From contig CAMBDS010000009.1 in NCBI GenBank assembly GCA_945865405.1, forward strand, positions 1 through 64,000: a stretch of DNA of 64,000 nucleotides. Direction: 5' to 3'. The notes beneath the pieces are model-generated. The model worked only from the letters and a program-made list of their open reading frames with translations. It made no database searches and had not been told where the DNA came from. Position 1 is the first letter of the stretch; every line of letters begins with the position of its first letter. This DNA comes from Caldithrix abyssi DSM 13497. Lineage in GTDB: Bacteria > Electryoneota > AABM5-125-24 > Hatepunaeales > Hatepunaeaceae. The position numbers and the translations under genes are program-made. Of the stretch, positions 1 through 8,241 are shown piece by piece.

Positions 1-115
1 GGGGAGAAATCCCTTGCACCAGACCCGATGCAGGGGCAGGTAGTCATCGGACGATAGACCCTTTTATGCCTCAGAAAACTCATCTCAAAATCATCGAATC
101 GCTCCTTAGTAAAAA

Positions 116-580
116 CTAAAATCTGTCCAAAAGGTTTTGAAGACGTACAGTCGTCGGGGCGACAAAGTTTATCCGTGAAGGCTCTCGAATGCCTCGCAGG
201 TTGACAGCGCCCTCTGCCGTTCCTCCACTAACAAGCAGCATCGGCTTAAACTCCTGCCAGCCATCACGAACAGTGATCGTGGCATTGGCACTCACCCTGC
301 CGTGCGCGTCAGAAGTGACCGTACTGCTATCGAACAACCCTCCGCCAGATTGGATTGTGAAGTCAACCCTGACCCCGGACGCTAGGTTTCCCTCGCTGTC
401 CAACACTATCGCTGTCACAGGCAACGTCATCTCTGACCCTGCAAGCCATACAAGACTATCCGGCAGTTCCTCCATCACGATCTGATACTCGGATGGTGCC
501 ACCGGATTGATCGTCTTGTCGCTTTCGCAACCAACCGTTACCAGCAATAAGAAGCTGGTGATTATTAAGAAATATCGCAC
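116..580 (-). CDS. Small lipoprotein with bacterial Ig-like domain
   Basis: 154 residues starting with GTG at 580; GGAG lies about 6 nt upstream, which supports this start. Residues 1-18 form a lipoprotein signal ending in the lipobox VTVGC, so Cys18 would be lipidated and the protein anchored in a membrane. The rest (about 35-125) reads as one Big_1/invasin-like Ig domain: the pattern 'TAIVLDSEGNLASGVRVDF' followed by 'VTSDAHGRVSANATI' is typical of the family. Such domains serve as stalks or adhesion modules. One domain only is short for the family. No operon partner is visible, since the next gene downstream would lie beyond the window edge. The exact role is unknown. Confidence 0.75.
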   Translation of the reverse strand: MRYFLIITSFLLLVTVGCESDKTINPVAPSEYQIVMEELPDSLVWLAGSEMTLPVTAIVLDSEGNLASGVRVDFTIQSGGGLFDSSTVTSDAHGRVSANATITVRDGWQEFKPMLLVSGGTAEGAVNLRGIREPSRINFVAPTTVRLQNLLDRF

Positions 581-1137
581 TGTTTACTCCGTCATTTACT
601 TCACTTTGTACATCGAACTTGTATCGGCATCACCGCCAATCCGGGGATATCCTCCGCCGGACGGTCAGCAAACCTTTCCCTTTTCCAAATTATCCAAACC
701 GAACAAAAAGCAAAAACGCCACGCAGAACGCATTGAGCGTCCCGAATGGCGTCATACAATAAAGGCAACCAGATGCCGACCGGGCGCAAAGTTTGCGCTC
801 AAGTCTGCCCGGATATGCACGATAGAACCGTGCAGTGAATTACGAGGCAAACGCCTCTGGCTTTGGCGGAAGGCAAGCAGAAACACCAGCTTCAAAGCCG
901 CAATCAATGTTTTCAAAGCAGTTCTCAACGATACTTGGCAAATGCATGAATACGGTACCTGTTATCTCAACCAGCAAAATCCGTTCCGACTGACTTCGGA
1001 GTGCGCAAGCTTGCTTGCTCTTTTTCTTAAGGCTGAAGCAAGCTTCAGCACTCCGAGTTCTTTTCTTGGCTCAGAAGCCCGCTTCGACACTCCAATTCGT
1101 AATTCCTAATTCCTAATTCGTAATTCCTAATTCGTAA
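581..1137. other. Intergenic spacer of about 560 bp
   Basis: No convincing gene. A plus-strand open frame runs through it, but its composition (Arg/Cys/Ser rich, no domain, no ribosome site) looks like chance. The right half holds the palindromes at 997-1055 and the reiterated AATTCCTAATTCG words at 1093-1139, just after the stop codon of the class V PLP gene. Confidence 0.6.
997..1055. repeat. Nested palindromes with GCTTGC core
   Basis: Outer arms CGGAGTGC (997-1004) and GCACTCCG (1048-1055) enclose two inner hairpins: 1003-1020, centred on AGCTTGCT, and 1032-1049, where GCTGAAGC-AA-GCTTCAGC is perfect. The same GCTTGC centre with other arms recurs elsewhere in the window (14311, 37754, 43358 and inside coding genes at 5472, 8348 and 34857). 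On the minus strand it lies downstream of the class V PLP gene and could act as a terminator, although no clean U-tract follows. Confidence 0.7.
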
Positions 1138-1139
1138 TT
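1093..1139. repeat. Low-complexity AATTCCTAATTCG repeat
   Basis: Irregular tandem repetition of the words AATTCGT and AATTCCT, about four units, directly abutting the stop codon of the PLP-enzyme gene. Related words occur just upstream of the same gene (2641-2656) and near 11865-11886. Confidence 0.7.
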
Positions 1140-2640
1140 ATTTCAAGACCCACTCCCCCGTCTCATCGACCAACTCATACTTATCTTCGTAACTCTTTCC
1201 CTTGCTTGCAATAAAGTCAACCGCCTCAAGCATCACCTGAAATTCCTCCTCCGAAACCGTCGGCGACAAACTGATCCTTACCCAGCCGGGTCTACCACCG
1301 TTACTTCCTGTGCTGACTCTTGACAAGATCTGTGCCGACCACTTCTCATCTATTTTCAGTAGTCTATGCGCATAAGGTCCCGCGCACATACAGCCGCCTC
1401 GCACCTGAATCCCGAAGTAATCATTGAAAAGCGACGAGGCGAGATTGTGGTGTACGTCCTTAAACACAACCGAAAGCACCCCAAGACGCGGTATCTCTGT
1501 GTTGCCAAGAATGTGAATATTGGCATTGTTTTTCCACGCATTACATGCACGTTCTACATAGTCGTGCTCGATCCCTGCTGTTCGCTCGGCTCCCATAACC
1601 GCCTTAAGGTCGAACGCCAAACCTGCCTGTATTGACTGCACTATTGGTGGTGTTCCACCTGTTTCTCGGTCGTCGATAGCCGACAGATAACGGTGATCCC
1701 AAGGCGACGTGAATAGCACCGTTCCACCTCCCGGCTCGGAAGGCACAAGGTTGGTAAAGAGCTTCTTGTTCGCAACCAACAGCCCTGGACAGCGAGGCCC
1801 GCCAAGAAACTTGTGGATCGACAGGAAAATTGCGTCGAAGTACCCCTCAGGATCACCCTCAGGATGCATGTCGATATCGATATAAGGTCCTGCCGCCGCA
1901 AAATCGAAGAACGCCAACGCCTCATTCTTGTGCAGGACATTCGCCAAGGCATGGCAGTCGTTCAGTATCCCCGTCACATTCGACGCCGCGCTGAAAGTCC
2001 CGATCTTGTAACGCCTATCCTTGTAAAATTCCAGCTTATCCACAAGGTCTTCGAGACTGATCGTCCCTTCGGCGTTGAACTCGATATAGACCATCTCCCC
2101 GATTGACTCGCGCCACGCGATGTCGTTGGAGTGGTGCTCCATCATCGAGCGAAAGATGACAGGACGTTCGATTTCCGTCATGCAGTCTTCATAGGATGCT
2201 GTCGCTCGGATCGACTCCGGCATTCGCAGGCCAAGCACCGTAATCAGCCGGTTGATCGCGCCCGTCGAACCCGACCCGACGGGGATCAGGACATCGTCCA
2301 CAGAAGCGTTCAGATAGCCGCCAATCCGGTGAAACGCCTTCTCGTAATATCCGGTCATCAGCTTGCCGGTATAGTTCACCTCCGTGTGGGTGTTAGCCAT
2401 GAACGGAAGCACCTTTTCGGCGATCTCGTCTTCAACGTCCTTGTGAAAACGCCCTGAGGCGATGAAGTCGAAGTACCGCAGAGGCTTCGTCCCAAAGGGC
2501 GTGGTGATCGTAGCTCCAGCCCCGAGCACGCCATCGCGAATTCCTTTCAGAAACGCCGCCTCCTCAATGGAGTTATTCGACTGAAACGGCTTCGAAAGGT
2601 CGGTGGTATCGACGTGTACCAGTCTTGTTGATTTGTTCAT
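1138..2640 (-). CDS. Class V aminotransferase / cysteine desulfurase-like PLP enzyme
   Basis: 500 residues, ATG at 2640. A class V (NifS/Csd-like) fold is indicated by the order of motifs: an N-terminal 'YFDFIASGRFHKDVEDEI' segment, 'PVGSGSTGAINRL' (phosphate and cofactor binding), 'TFSAASNVTGI' and the aspartate of 'AFFDFAAAGPYIDIDM', then 'SIHKFLGGPRCPG', whose Lys would hold PLP. A C-terminal 'RGGCMCAGPYAH' segment sits where cysteine desulfurases carry the catalytic Cys loop. It is about 90 residues longer than SufS/IscS. No SUF or ISC partner is nearby, so the sulphur-donor role is uncertain; it may act on another amino acid. A good promoter lies 40-65 nt upstream. Confidence 0.8.
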   Translation of the reverse strand: MNKSTRLVHVDTTDLSKPFQSNNSIEEAAFLKGIRDGVLGAGATITTPFGTKPLRYFDFIASGRFHKDVEDEIAEKVLPFMANTHTEVNYTGKLMTGYYEKAFHRIGGYLNASVDDVLIPVGSGSTGAINRLITVLGLRMPESIRATASYEDCMTEIERPVIFRSMMEHHSNDIAWRESIGEMVYIEFNAEGTISLEDLVDKLEFYKDRRYKIGTFSAASNVTGILNDCHALANVLHKNEALAFFDFAAAGPYIDIDMHPEGDPEGYFDAIFLSIHKFLGGPRCPGLLVANKKLFTNLVPSEPGGGTVLFTSPWDHRYLSAIDDRETGGTPPIVQSIQAGLAFDLKAVMGAERTAGIEHDYVERACNAWKNNANIHILGNTEIPRLGVLSVVFKDVHHNLASSLFNDYFGIQVRGGCMCAGPYAHRLLKIDEKWSAQILSRVSTGSNGGRPGWVRISLSPTVSEEEFQVMLEAVDFIASKGKSYEDKYELVDETGEWVLK

Positions 2641-2676
2641 AAGGAATTAGGAATTGATTGGCTTGATTAGTTATTC

Positions 2677-2705
2677 AATATAGCTACGAAATTGATACTT
2701 GCCAA
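2677..2705 (-). promoter_or_regulatory. Sigma-70-like promoter of the PLP-enzyme gene
   Basis: Reading the minus strand, TTGGCA (2705-2700) is followed after exactly 17 nt by TATATT (2682-2677), about 36 nt before the ATG at 2640. The TATATT box recurs at several other promoters in the window. Confidence 0.6.
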
Positions 2706-2738
2706 GAGTTAAGCACGTAGAGGGGGCAGGAGAATTTG

Positions 2739-3070
2739 CGAATAAGTGAATGAGTGAATGAGTGAACCTCGATTGCTTTCCAGTGACTGGGTCGGGACGA
2801 GCTTGCTGAGTCAAAGACGACACTCAATTCTCTTCTTCTCGAATTCACTCACTCAATCTTTCCAATGCAAATAATGTAGTATATATAATATATAATATAT
2901 GATATATATATATGTATCTATACTTATAAACAAGAATTTAAGAATAGACGTTATATATAGCGACTGGTCAAAGTATTTTGCTTCATTATCATACAGTTGC
3001 TACATTGATAAAGAACTATGAACCACCCTCTCAACCTTGAATTTCAGGGTTCACTCATTCACTCATTTGC
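2739..3070. repeat. Inverted repeats flanking an AT-rich spacer
   Basis: The left arm at 2739-2768 is built of GAATGAGT units, and the right arm at 3047-3070 is its reverse complement over about 20 nt (GGTTCACTCATTCACTCATT). Between them lies about 280 bp of AT-rich DNA, with a (TA)n-like tract at 2878-2930 and a third partial copy (CACTCACTCAAT) near 2845. No open frame is present. The pair could be the ends of a dead MITE-like element or simply expanded GAGTGAAT repeats. Confidence 0.5.
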
Positions 3071-3135
3071 TAAATAGCTTGCATGCAGATTATGTTGAAT
3101 TATGTAGGTATATAGTGCGTATTCCCCAAAACAGA

Positions 3136-3168
3136 GAGGGCACAAAGACCTTAAATCTCTGTGCCCTC
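3136..3168. repeat. Intergenic hairpin repeat, copy 1
   Basis: Arms GAGGGCACA (3136-3144) and TGTGCCCTC (3160-3168), with an inner AGA/TCT pairing. Similarity to copy 2 continues to about 3228 (TCAATCGGTGTA ... GTGTGTGTTC). This copy lies downstream of the Tyr-rich lipoprotein gene. Copies 2-4 are at 5230-5261, 8160-8192 and 10351-10383. Confidence 0.8.
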
Positions 3169-3374
3169 ATCAATCGGTGTAGAGCGTGTAAGAAGGTGTA
3201 AATAAATAGTGTGTGTTCGCTAAATTAGAGAAGACATAAATACATGTATCTGAGCATTCTCTGCACCCTCTTCAACATTCTGTGTTTAGAGATTAGATCA
3301 ATTTGTATTTACAGTAAACAAGAGAGCCGACTCGCGCCGGCTCTCTCTTCGATATCATTCACTAACCCAGGTGA

Positions 3375-4922
3375 TTAATGAATCTGACCCTCATTGTAGT
3401 CTTCAAAGAGGTCTTTGGCCGCATTCAATTCGCCGTTGGTGTAGTTACCGAAGTTTTGAACCAGATACTCACCCCAAACCACAAACGCCCAAGTTAGCAG
3501 TTGGTCGCCATCGAGGTATGCCCCATTGGCGAAGTTGTATTCCGATGCCGTCAGGTGCCGCGCCAGACGCGAAGCTGCATTGCCGCCGTTGTAGCTGAGT
3601 GCGGCATAAGCGTCAGCCAGTGAGCCGAAGTTCAGCGGGGCAAGCGCAAAGTTGGAAAGCGAAGCACGGAGTGTTTCAAGCGCCGCGGCACTGATCTGAA
3701 CACCTCGATTTTGTCCTTGAACGGCTTTGCGGATGTTCTCTTTCCACCAACCCATACCGTGGCTGTTGGCCGAGGAACCACCGAAACTGTCGAAATCTAT
3801 TGCAAAGCCAAAGTCAACATCACTGTCGGCGGAAAGCTCAAACTCGACGCTGGTAGCTGTCGTTGCCGAAAATCCGGCGATGGCGCCGCAAGAGACGGTG
3901 TAAGTTCCCTCTTCAACGTCCGCGAAGCTGTAATTGCCGTCCGAGTCGGTCGAAGTGTTGCCGACATCCGAGAGCGAGACATTGGCTCCACTGATCCCCG
4001 GTTCGTCGCCATCCTGAGAGCCGTTGCCGTTCATGTCAAGGAAGGCTGTGCCGGACAAAGTGTAGGTGGGCGTTCCCCCGCCGTTCCACTCGTCGGGACC
4101 ATAGTATGGGCCGATCGAAGAGCCTTCTCCGTCCTGAATTTGGCCGTAATTGGTCTCGATGAATTGCGGGAAGAATTCCGTATAGGAGGTATAACCATAT
4201 GTAGATGGATAATCGTACCCGTAGTAGTACTGCCAGTATTCTGGTTTGATAGAATATCTGTAGCAGTAGAAGTACCCGTAGTAAAAGTTTTCATATCCAT
4301 ATCCCCATTCCGGTGGATAGTAGGCGCTCTGAATATCGAAATCAATCTTCAATCCGGTCAGTCCGGTCTCAGCGTCGTTTTCGACGAAGGAGTAGGAGAC
4401 CTGTTGTTCGTCTATGTACCCGGACCAGGCCCAGCCGCCATGCCACGGATTGTTGTCGATGTCGGTGAGGCTGTGGTAGTTGTCCTCATTCATCGGAATG
4501 ATGATTGAGTGCGCCGGAATTGGAGCATCCCAGCTTTGGAAAAGGACTTGAATAAGCTGGTACTGGACCCAGTCCTCGCCATCTGGTCCTGCCCAGGTGT
4601 AATCATAGGCATAGATGAAACGATTCGTGTTGCCGCCCCATGGTTGTTCATCGTAGTAGTGGTTGTTGTCGTAATCGACTTCAGCCTTGCCCCCTTTGCC
4701 GGTGGGAGCGGTCAGCGATTTCAGGCCGGGAAGAGATGCCATTCTCTTCTGAACGTCTTCCTGAAGCTTTTTGAGCCCGATGTCGGGACTCTTGTTGTCC
4801 AGGTTTGTGCCGCCTTGATTGATAGTGGCGGTAGGGGAATTGATGGGATTGTCTGCCGTGCTGCAACCGATGGTTATGGCGCAAAGCATTGCAACCAAAG
4901 CCAGCGCTTTGATTTGGAACAT
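3375..4922 (-). CDS. Tyr/Trp-rich lipoprotein with SdrD-like B domain
   Basis: 515 residues from the ATG at 4922. This start is chosen over an upstream one because AGGAG sits 8 nt before it and because it yields a clean lipoprotein signal (lipobox ITIGCS, lipidated Cys20). Three parts follow. First, an N-terminal globular region. Second, a strikingly aromatic stretch at about 180-265 (YGYENFYYGYFY, YWQYYYGYDYP). Third, an SdrD B-like beta-sandwich with 'DMNGNGSQDGDEPGISGANVSL' and 'TDSDGNYSFADVEEGTYTV', a calcium-binding adhesin module. The C-terminal 120 residues ('GMGWWKENI ... LTASEYNFANGAYL') resemble the Trp-Lys-containing tail that often follows SdrD repeats in secreted proteins. It is probably a surface-exposed structural or adhesive protein. 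Confidence 0.75.
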   Translation of the reverse strand: MFQIKALALVAMLCAITIGCSTADNPINSPTATINQGGTNLDNKSPDIGLKKLQEDVQKRMASLPGLKSLTAPTGKGGKAEVDYDNNHYYDEQPWGGNTNRFIYAYDYTWAGPDGEDWVQYQLIQVLFQSWDAPIPAHSIIIPMNEDNYHSLTDIDNNPWHGGWAWSGYIDEQQVSYSFVENDAETGLTGLKIDFDIQSAYYPPEWGYGYENFYYGYFYCYRYSIKPEYWQYYYGYDYPSTYGYTSYTEFFPQFIETNYGQIQDGEGSSIGPYYGPDEWNGGGTPTYTLSGTAFLDMNGNGSQDGDEPGISGANVSLSDVGNTSTDSDGNYSFADVEEGTYTVSCGAIAGFSATTATSVEFELSADSDVDFGFAIDFDSFGGSSANSHGMGWWKENIRKAVQGQNRGVQISAAALETLRASLSNFALAPLNFGSLADAYAALSYNGGNAASRLARHLTASEYNFANGAYLDGDQLLTWAFVVWGEYLVQNFGNYTNGELNAAKDLFEDYNEGQIH

Positions 4923-5365
4923 TGTTTTGACTCCTGATCTATTCTTACAATAGGGAAATTGAAATGGAAGGTAGTATATGCGACGGGAATGAAGTAATGA
5001 AAAGAATATATCGCGCATGTGGGCGGAAATTTAGCAGGTAGTGAATCTTGTTTTTGTGACGCAGATCACTCAATTTGGCTCTAACAAGACTTTATAACAC
5101 TGAGTTGGACTTTACTTGGCCGAGGAAGGTGACTGCGTTTCTCTTTGCTTTCGCAAAGATTGATACAAAATCAATTGAGTTTAAGTATGCTTTCTACATA
5201 TTACTATCCAAAAATTAGGAATATCCAAAGAGAGCACAAAGACCTAAAATCTCTGTGCCCTCTTCAATCGGTGTAAAACATGTAGGAAAGTGTAGCTAAA
5301 CAGTGTGTGTTCCCATAGGTGAGTAAGTGGAGAGGATTTAAATCCGCCCCACTGATTGTTGAGAA
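4923..5365. other. Intergenic spacer with hairpin repeat copy 2
   Basis: No gene seen. It contains copy 2 of the hairpin repeat at 5230-5261 (AGAGCACA ... TGTGCCCTC, one arm slightly decayed), followed by the shared tail (TCAATCGGTGTA ... GTGTGTGTTCCC) to about 5312. The rest is AT-rich, and the promoter of the lipoprotein could not be placed. Confidence 0.6.
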
Positions 5366-8086
5366 CTACTTCAGCAACAGAACCTTCATCGTCTTCGACT
5401 GCTTGCCTGACTCCAGCCTGACAAGGTATATCCCTCCGGGTAAGCCTTCCGCATTCCAGACGAGGGAGTGATTTCCCCCTCTGCTTGCAGGGGGGGAATT
5501 AAAGGGGGGGGTTACTTCGAGCAAATCAACAACAAGTCGTCCCGAAAGGTCGTAAACCGCCAGCCGCGTAGGGGCCGATTTATCGAGCCCAAAGCTGATC
5601 CTCGTCGATGAGTTGAAGGGATTGGGGTAGAGGGCAGTTATCCCGAAAGAGTGCGGAACGACTGGTTCATACTTCGTCCCATTCGGCTGAGCAACCTCCA
5701 TTGTCACCGGCAGAACAAAGTTTCCCGTGCGCGCATTGCTTGCGAAGCGAACCTCCCCTTCGTAAACTTCAGTTTCAAACGACCAATCATCCTCATGCAT
5801 CGTTTGAAGAAGTATCTCGATTTCACTTTGGCCGCCAGCAGCGATCTCCCCTGCTTCGGGCTGAACGCTTATCCATTCGATGCCTCCGTAAAGCTGAAAT
5901 ACATCAATTCTATCGCCGCCACCGCCGCTGGTTCGATTCCAGACTGTCATTAACACTGGCGTGAAATACTTGTCGAACACGGGATGAATGTAAAGCCCTT
6001 GCATTCCAGATGAGTTTTCGATCCCGTCGAAAGTATTGACAAGCCGCTTTTCGCCCGTCAGAGTATTAACCTTGTGAAGTTCGGATATCAATTCGTCACC
6101 ACCCGGATGGGCTATAAGATAGAGTTTGGCCGAATCAGGGTCATTTTCCAACCAGGCAAGGCCATAGATACGGAGACCATCTCTACCGATTCTCTCCCCG
6201 AGAAGATTGCCCTCCATATCACAAGCGACAATGTCGGTCGTAATGCCACTCAGCCAAACCACCCTGCGCTCCCGGTCGATTGCGATGTAGCTTGACGAGT
6301 TGTGCGGGTCGTCAAATGCCCTGACAACTTCTCCGCCACTGGTCATTGCATACACCGAGTCCTCACCTACCGCCCAGAGATTTTCGCCGTCCCACTCAAG
6401 GTCCTTGTACCCAAATCTGGCCGAGCCAGGCTGTTCGAACGATCGGAGAAGTGCTCCTTCGCGATCAAGAACATAAATCAGGTTTGGCTCGTTGCCGTTA
6501 GCGCCCGAAACGTAATAGTGCTCACCATCGAAGGCTACACTTTCGATGCGATCATCTCCGACAAGATCCGCCGCATTCAAAGAATCGATAGGTTCAAACG
6601 GGGCAAGGCCAGCTATACCCGCATTTCGGGAAGTGGCGCTCCAAATGAGTGCACCATTACCGCTGTTAAACAGTGGGTAGTCGATCCTCGCAAAGCCTCC
6701 TGAATCGACATCTACGAAAAGGCTGTCGTATTGTATCTCCAACAAACTGAACTCAAGCCCGATCTCAATCCAAAGCGTGTCATCACGATGTGCTACTGTT
6801 TCGATCATCTCGGTCACATAGCCTTCTGCCTGAACAGCAAGCCTGACATTTGCACTGTCAATAGAGTGGATGGAGTGGCTCCATATTCCGAGACTGTCGG
6901 TTGTCGCGACGATCCCCTCCTCATCTGAGAGAGATGCTCCAACCACAGGCTCGCCGGTAACGGTATCAAAAACCCTTCCACCCAATTCAGCCCACATCTG
7001 CCAGAACGGTATCGCCCCAATATCGGCTCTTGTGCCATCTGGGTCAAGCGGCGAGTCGGGGTCGCCAGCGTCGATGCAAGGAGAATCCGAAATTAGATCA
7101 TAATCACCATTTTCCGCGTCGCGGAAGAGGGGGTCTGCGTCGAGATTTCCGTCACCCCATTGGAGATTTCCGCCCTCCATTTCTATGCCGTCTTCACCAC
7201 CTTTGATATCGCTGTAGCGAACGTTGAGATTAACGTCGTCCATACGAATTTCAGATTCCTGATAATTGAAAATTATCGAATTCTCGATTGTCACGGTTGT
7301 GCGGTTCCCGCGTACCCAGAGTGCAGGGACAGCATCATTGGCACCATTCCCGGCAATTGTCACGTGGTTTAGAATAACATTCGCCTCCCCCCCCCCTGCA
7401 AGTGAGATAATATTCGACCCGCGTTCCCAAAAATTGTGCTCGATCAAGACCCTGTGAAAACTTATAGTACCTGTGCCGATGCCAATGACGCAGTTGCCAT
7501 TAGGTCCGTGATCGGCGATAACGCAGTCTTCAAATACCGGAGATGCTTCCTGAAGAGCAATAGCCAAACCGTAAGATGGGCTTCTGTTACTCAAGATCTT
7601 GACTCGACGAAATGTAGGCATTGAGCGCGTGCTGCACCAAATACCGCCGCCCTCAGCAGTTGCTTCATTCTCAATAATGACAAGATCTTCGAGTAGCGGT
7701 CTTACTTCCGGTCGGCAGTCTATTCCGCCGCCATAAGATTGCCTTCCGTTCCGAACAATGAATCCGCGCACCGTACTCGTATTCGCCTCGTCACCCTCCA
7801 AGCTCACGACACAGTCTTCCCGATTTCCATCAATTACGGTCGAATCTATGTAAGCAGGATCGCCAGTCGTTAAGATTAAACTCCCTACGACTATATTAAC
7901 ACCGCCGATTACAAGATTCTCGACATAATCGCCCGGCTGCACCAAAACCGTATCCCCCGCTTCCGCCGCGTCAATCCCAGCCTGAATGGTTTCGTAATCT
8001 TCGGGCACGTCCAATATGCGCCCGTGCGCAACGATGCATAATGCTGTGAGCATGACGAGGATAGTGAGTAATTTGATCGAACTCAT
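5366..8086 (-). CDS. Parallel beta-helix / propeller protein with C-terminal sorting domain
   Basis: 906 residues from the ATG at 8086, chosen because it aligns with the start of the paralogue at 10278 and leaves a normal Sec signal peptide ending in AHG. Residues about 25-350 are a right-handed beta-helix of the 'VPEDYETIQAGIDAAEAGDTVLV' type, with GGGI-containing coils. About 370-470 is a carboxypeptidase-regulatory-like sandwich ('GRVFDTVTGEPVVGASLSD'). About 510-750 is a WD/propeller-like region ('YKDLEWDGENLWAVGEDSV'). The last 85 residues form a sorting domain (YPNPFNSSTRISFG ... KTMKVLLLK). It is probably secreted by a type IX-like system and surface attached. It has four relatives in this window, and a palindromic element sits in frame in the sorting domain. 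Confidence 0.85.
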   Translation of the reverse strand: MSSIKLLTILVMLTALCIVAHGRILDVPEDYETIQAGIDAAEAGDTVLVQPGDYVENLVIGGVNIVVGSLILTTGDPAYIDSTVIDGNREDCVVSLEGDEANTSTVRGFIVRNGRQSYGGGIDCRPEVRPLLEDLVIIENEATAEGGGIWCSTRSMPTFRRVKILSNRSPSYGLAIALQEASPVFEDCVIADHGPNGNCVIGIGTGTISFHRVLIEHNFWERGSNIISLAGGGEANVILNHVTIAGNGANDAVPALWVRGNRTTVTIENSIIFNYQESEIRMDDVNLNVRYSDIKGGEDGIEMEGGNLQWGDGNLDADPLFRDAENGDYDLISDSPCIDAGDPDSPLDPDGTRADIGAIPFWQMWAELGGRVFDTVTGEPVVGASLSDEEGIVATTDSLGIWSHSIHSIDSANVRLAVQAEGYVTEMIETVAHRDDTLWIEIGLEFSLLEIQYDSLFVDVDSGGFARIDYPLFNSGNGALIWSATSRNAGIAGLAPFEPIDSLNAADLVGDDRIESVAFDGEHYYVSGANGNEPNLIYVLDREGALLRSFEQPGSARFGYKDLEWDGENLWAVGEDSVYAMTSGGEVVRAFDDPHNSSSYIAIDRERRVVWLSGITTDIVACDMEGNLLGERIGRDGLRIYGLAWLENDPDSAKLYLIAHPGGDELISELHKVNTLTGEKRLVNTFDGIENSSGMQGLYIHPVFDKYFTPVLMTVWNRTSGGGGDRIDVFQLYGGIEWISVQPEAGEIAAGGQSEIEILLQTMHEDDWSFETEVYEGEVRFASNARTGNFVLPVTMEVAQPNGTKYEPVVPHSFGITALYPNPFNSSTRISFGLDKSAPTRLAVYDLSGRLVVDLLEVTPPFNSPPASRGGNHSLVWNAEGLPGGIYLVRLESGKQSKTMKVLLLK
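5472..5513. repeat. Palindromic element inside the sorting-domain coding region
   Basis: A C-run / GCTTGC / G-run palindrome encodes the in-frame PPFNSPPASRGG segment between strands of the C-terminal sorting domain. A nearly identical element lies at 8348-8389 in the paralogue and a related one at 34857-34894. The two unrelated sorting domains at 46 kb and 56 kb lack the extra residues. Confidence 0.75.
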
Positions 8087-8123
8087 TGAGATACTCTTCA
8101 TTTGGTAAAGAATTGTACCCTTC

Positions 8124-8152
8124 AATATAGAGCACTTTCCACCCAAAAGCAA
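8124..8152 (-). promoter_or_regulatory. Promoter of the 5.4-8.1 kb beta-helix gene
   Basis: On the minus strand TTGCTT (8152-8147), 17 nt, then TATATT (8129-8124), about 38 nt before the ATG at 8086. The whole block is nearly identical to the one upstream of the gene starting at 10278, so the regulatory region was duplicated together with the gene. Confidence 0.6.
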
Positions 8153-8159
8153 AAACAGT

Positions 8160-8192
8160 GAGGGCACAAAGACCTAAAATCTCTGTGCCCTC
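8160..8192. repeat. Intergenic hairpin repeat, copy 3
   Basis: Perfect arms GAGGGCACA (8160-8168) and TGTGCCCTC (8184-8192), with similarity to copies 1 and 2 extending to about 8235. It lies between the promoter of one beta-helix gene and the stop codon of the next, where it could terminate transcription from the upstream gene. Confidence 0.8.
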
Positions 8193-8241
8193 GTCATTCG
8201 GTGTAGATTGCGTAGAAGATATAGATAAATGGTGTATGGAA

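Noticed and set aside
1-57. Possible 3' end of a plus-strand gene entering from the left edge (frame 1 open to a stop at 55-57)
   Set aside because: Only 18 codons and no recognisable motif; it cannot be distinguished from chance.
507-1109. 200-codon plus-strand open frame
   Set aside because: Runs across a palindrome cluster, has no ribosome site, no domain and a biased Arg/Cys/Ser composition.
3711-4508. 265-codon plus-strand frame opposite the Tyr-rich lipoprotein
   Set aside because: Antisense shadow: the minus strand has the signal peptide and SdrD motif, this frame has none.
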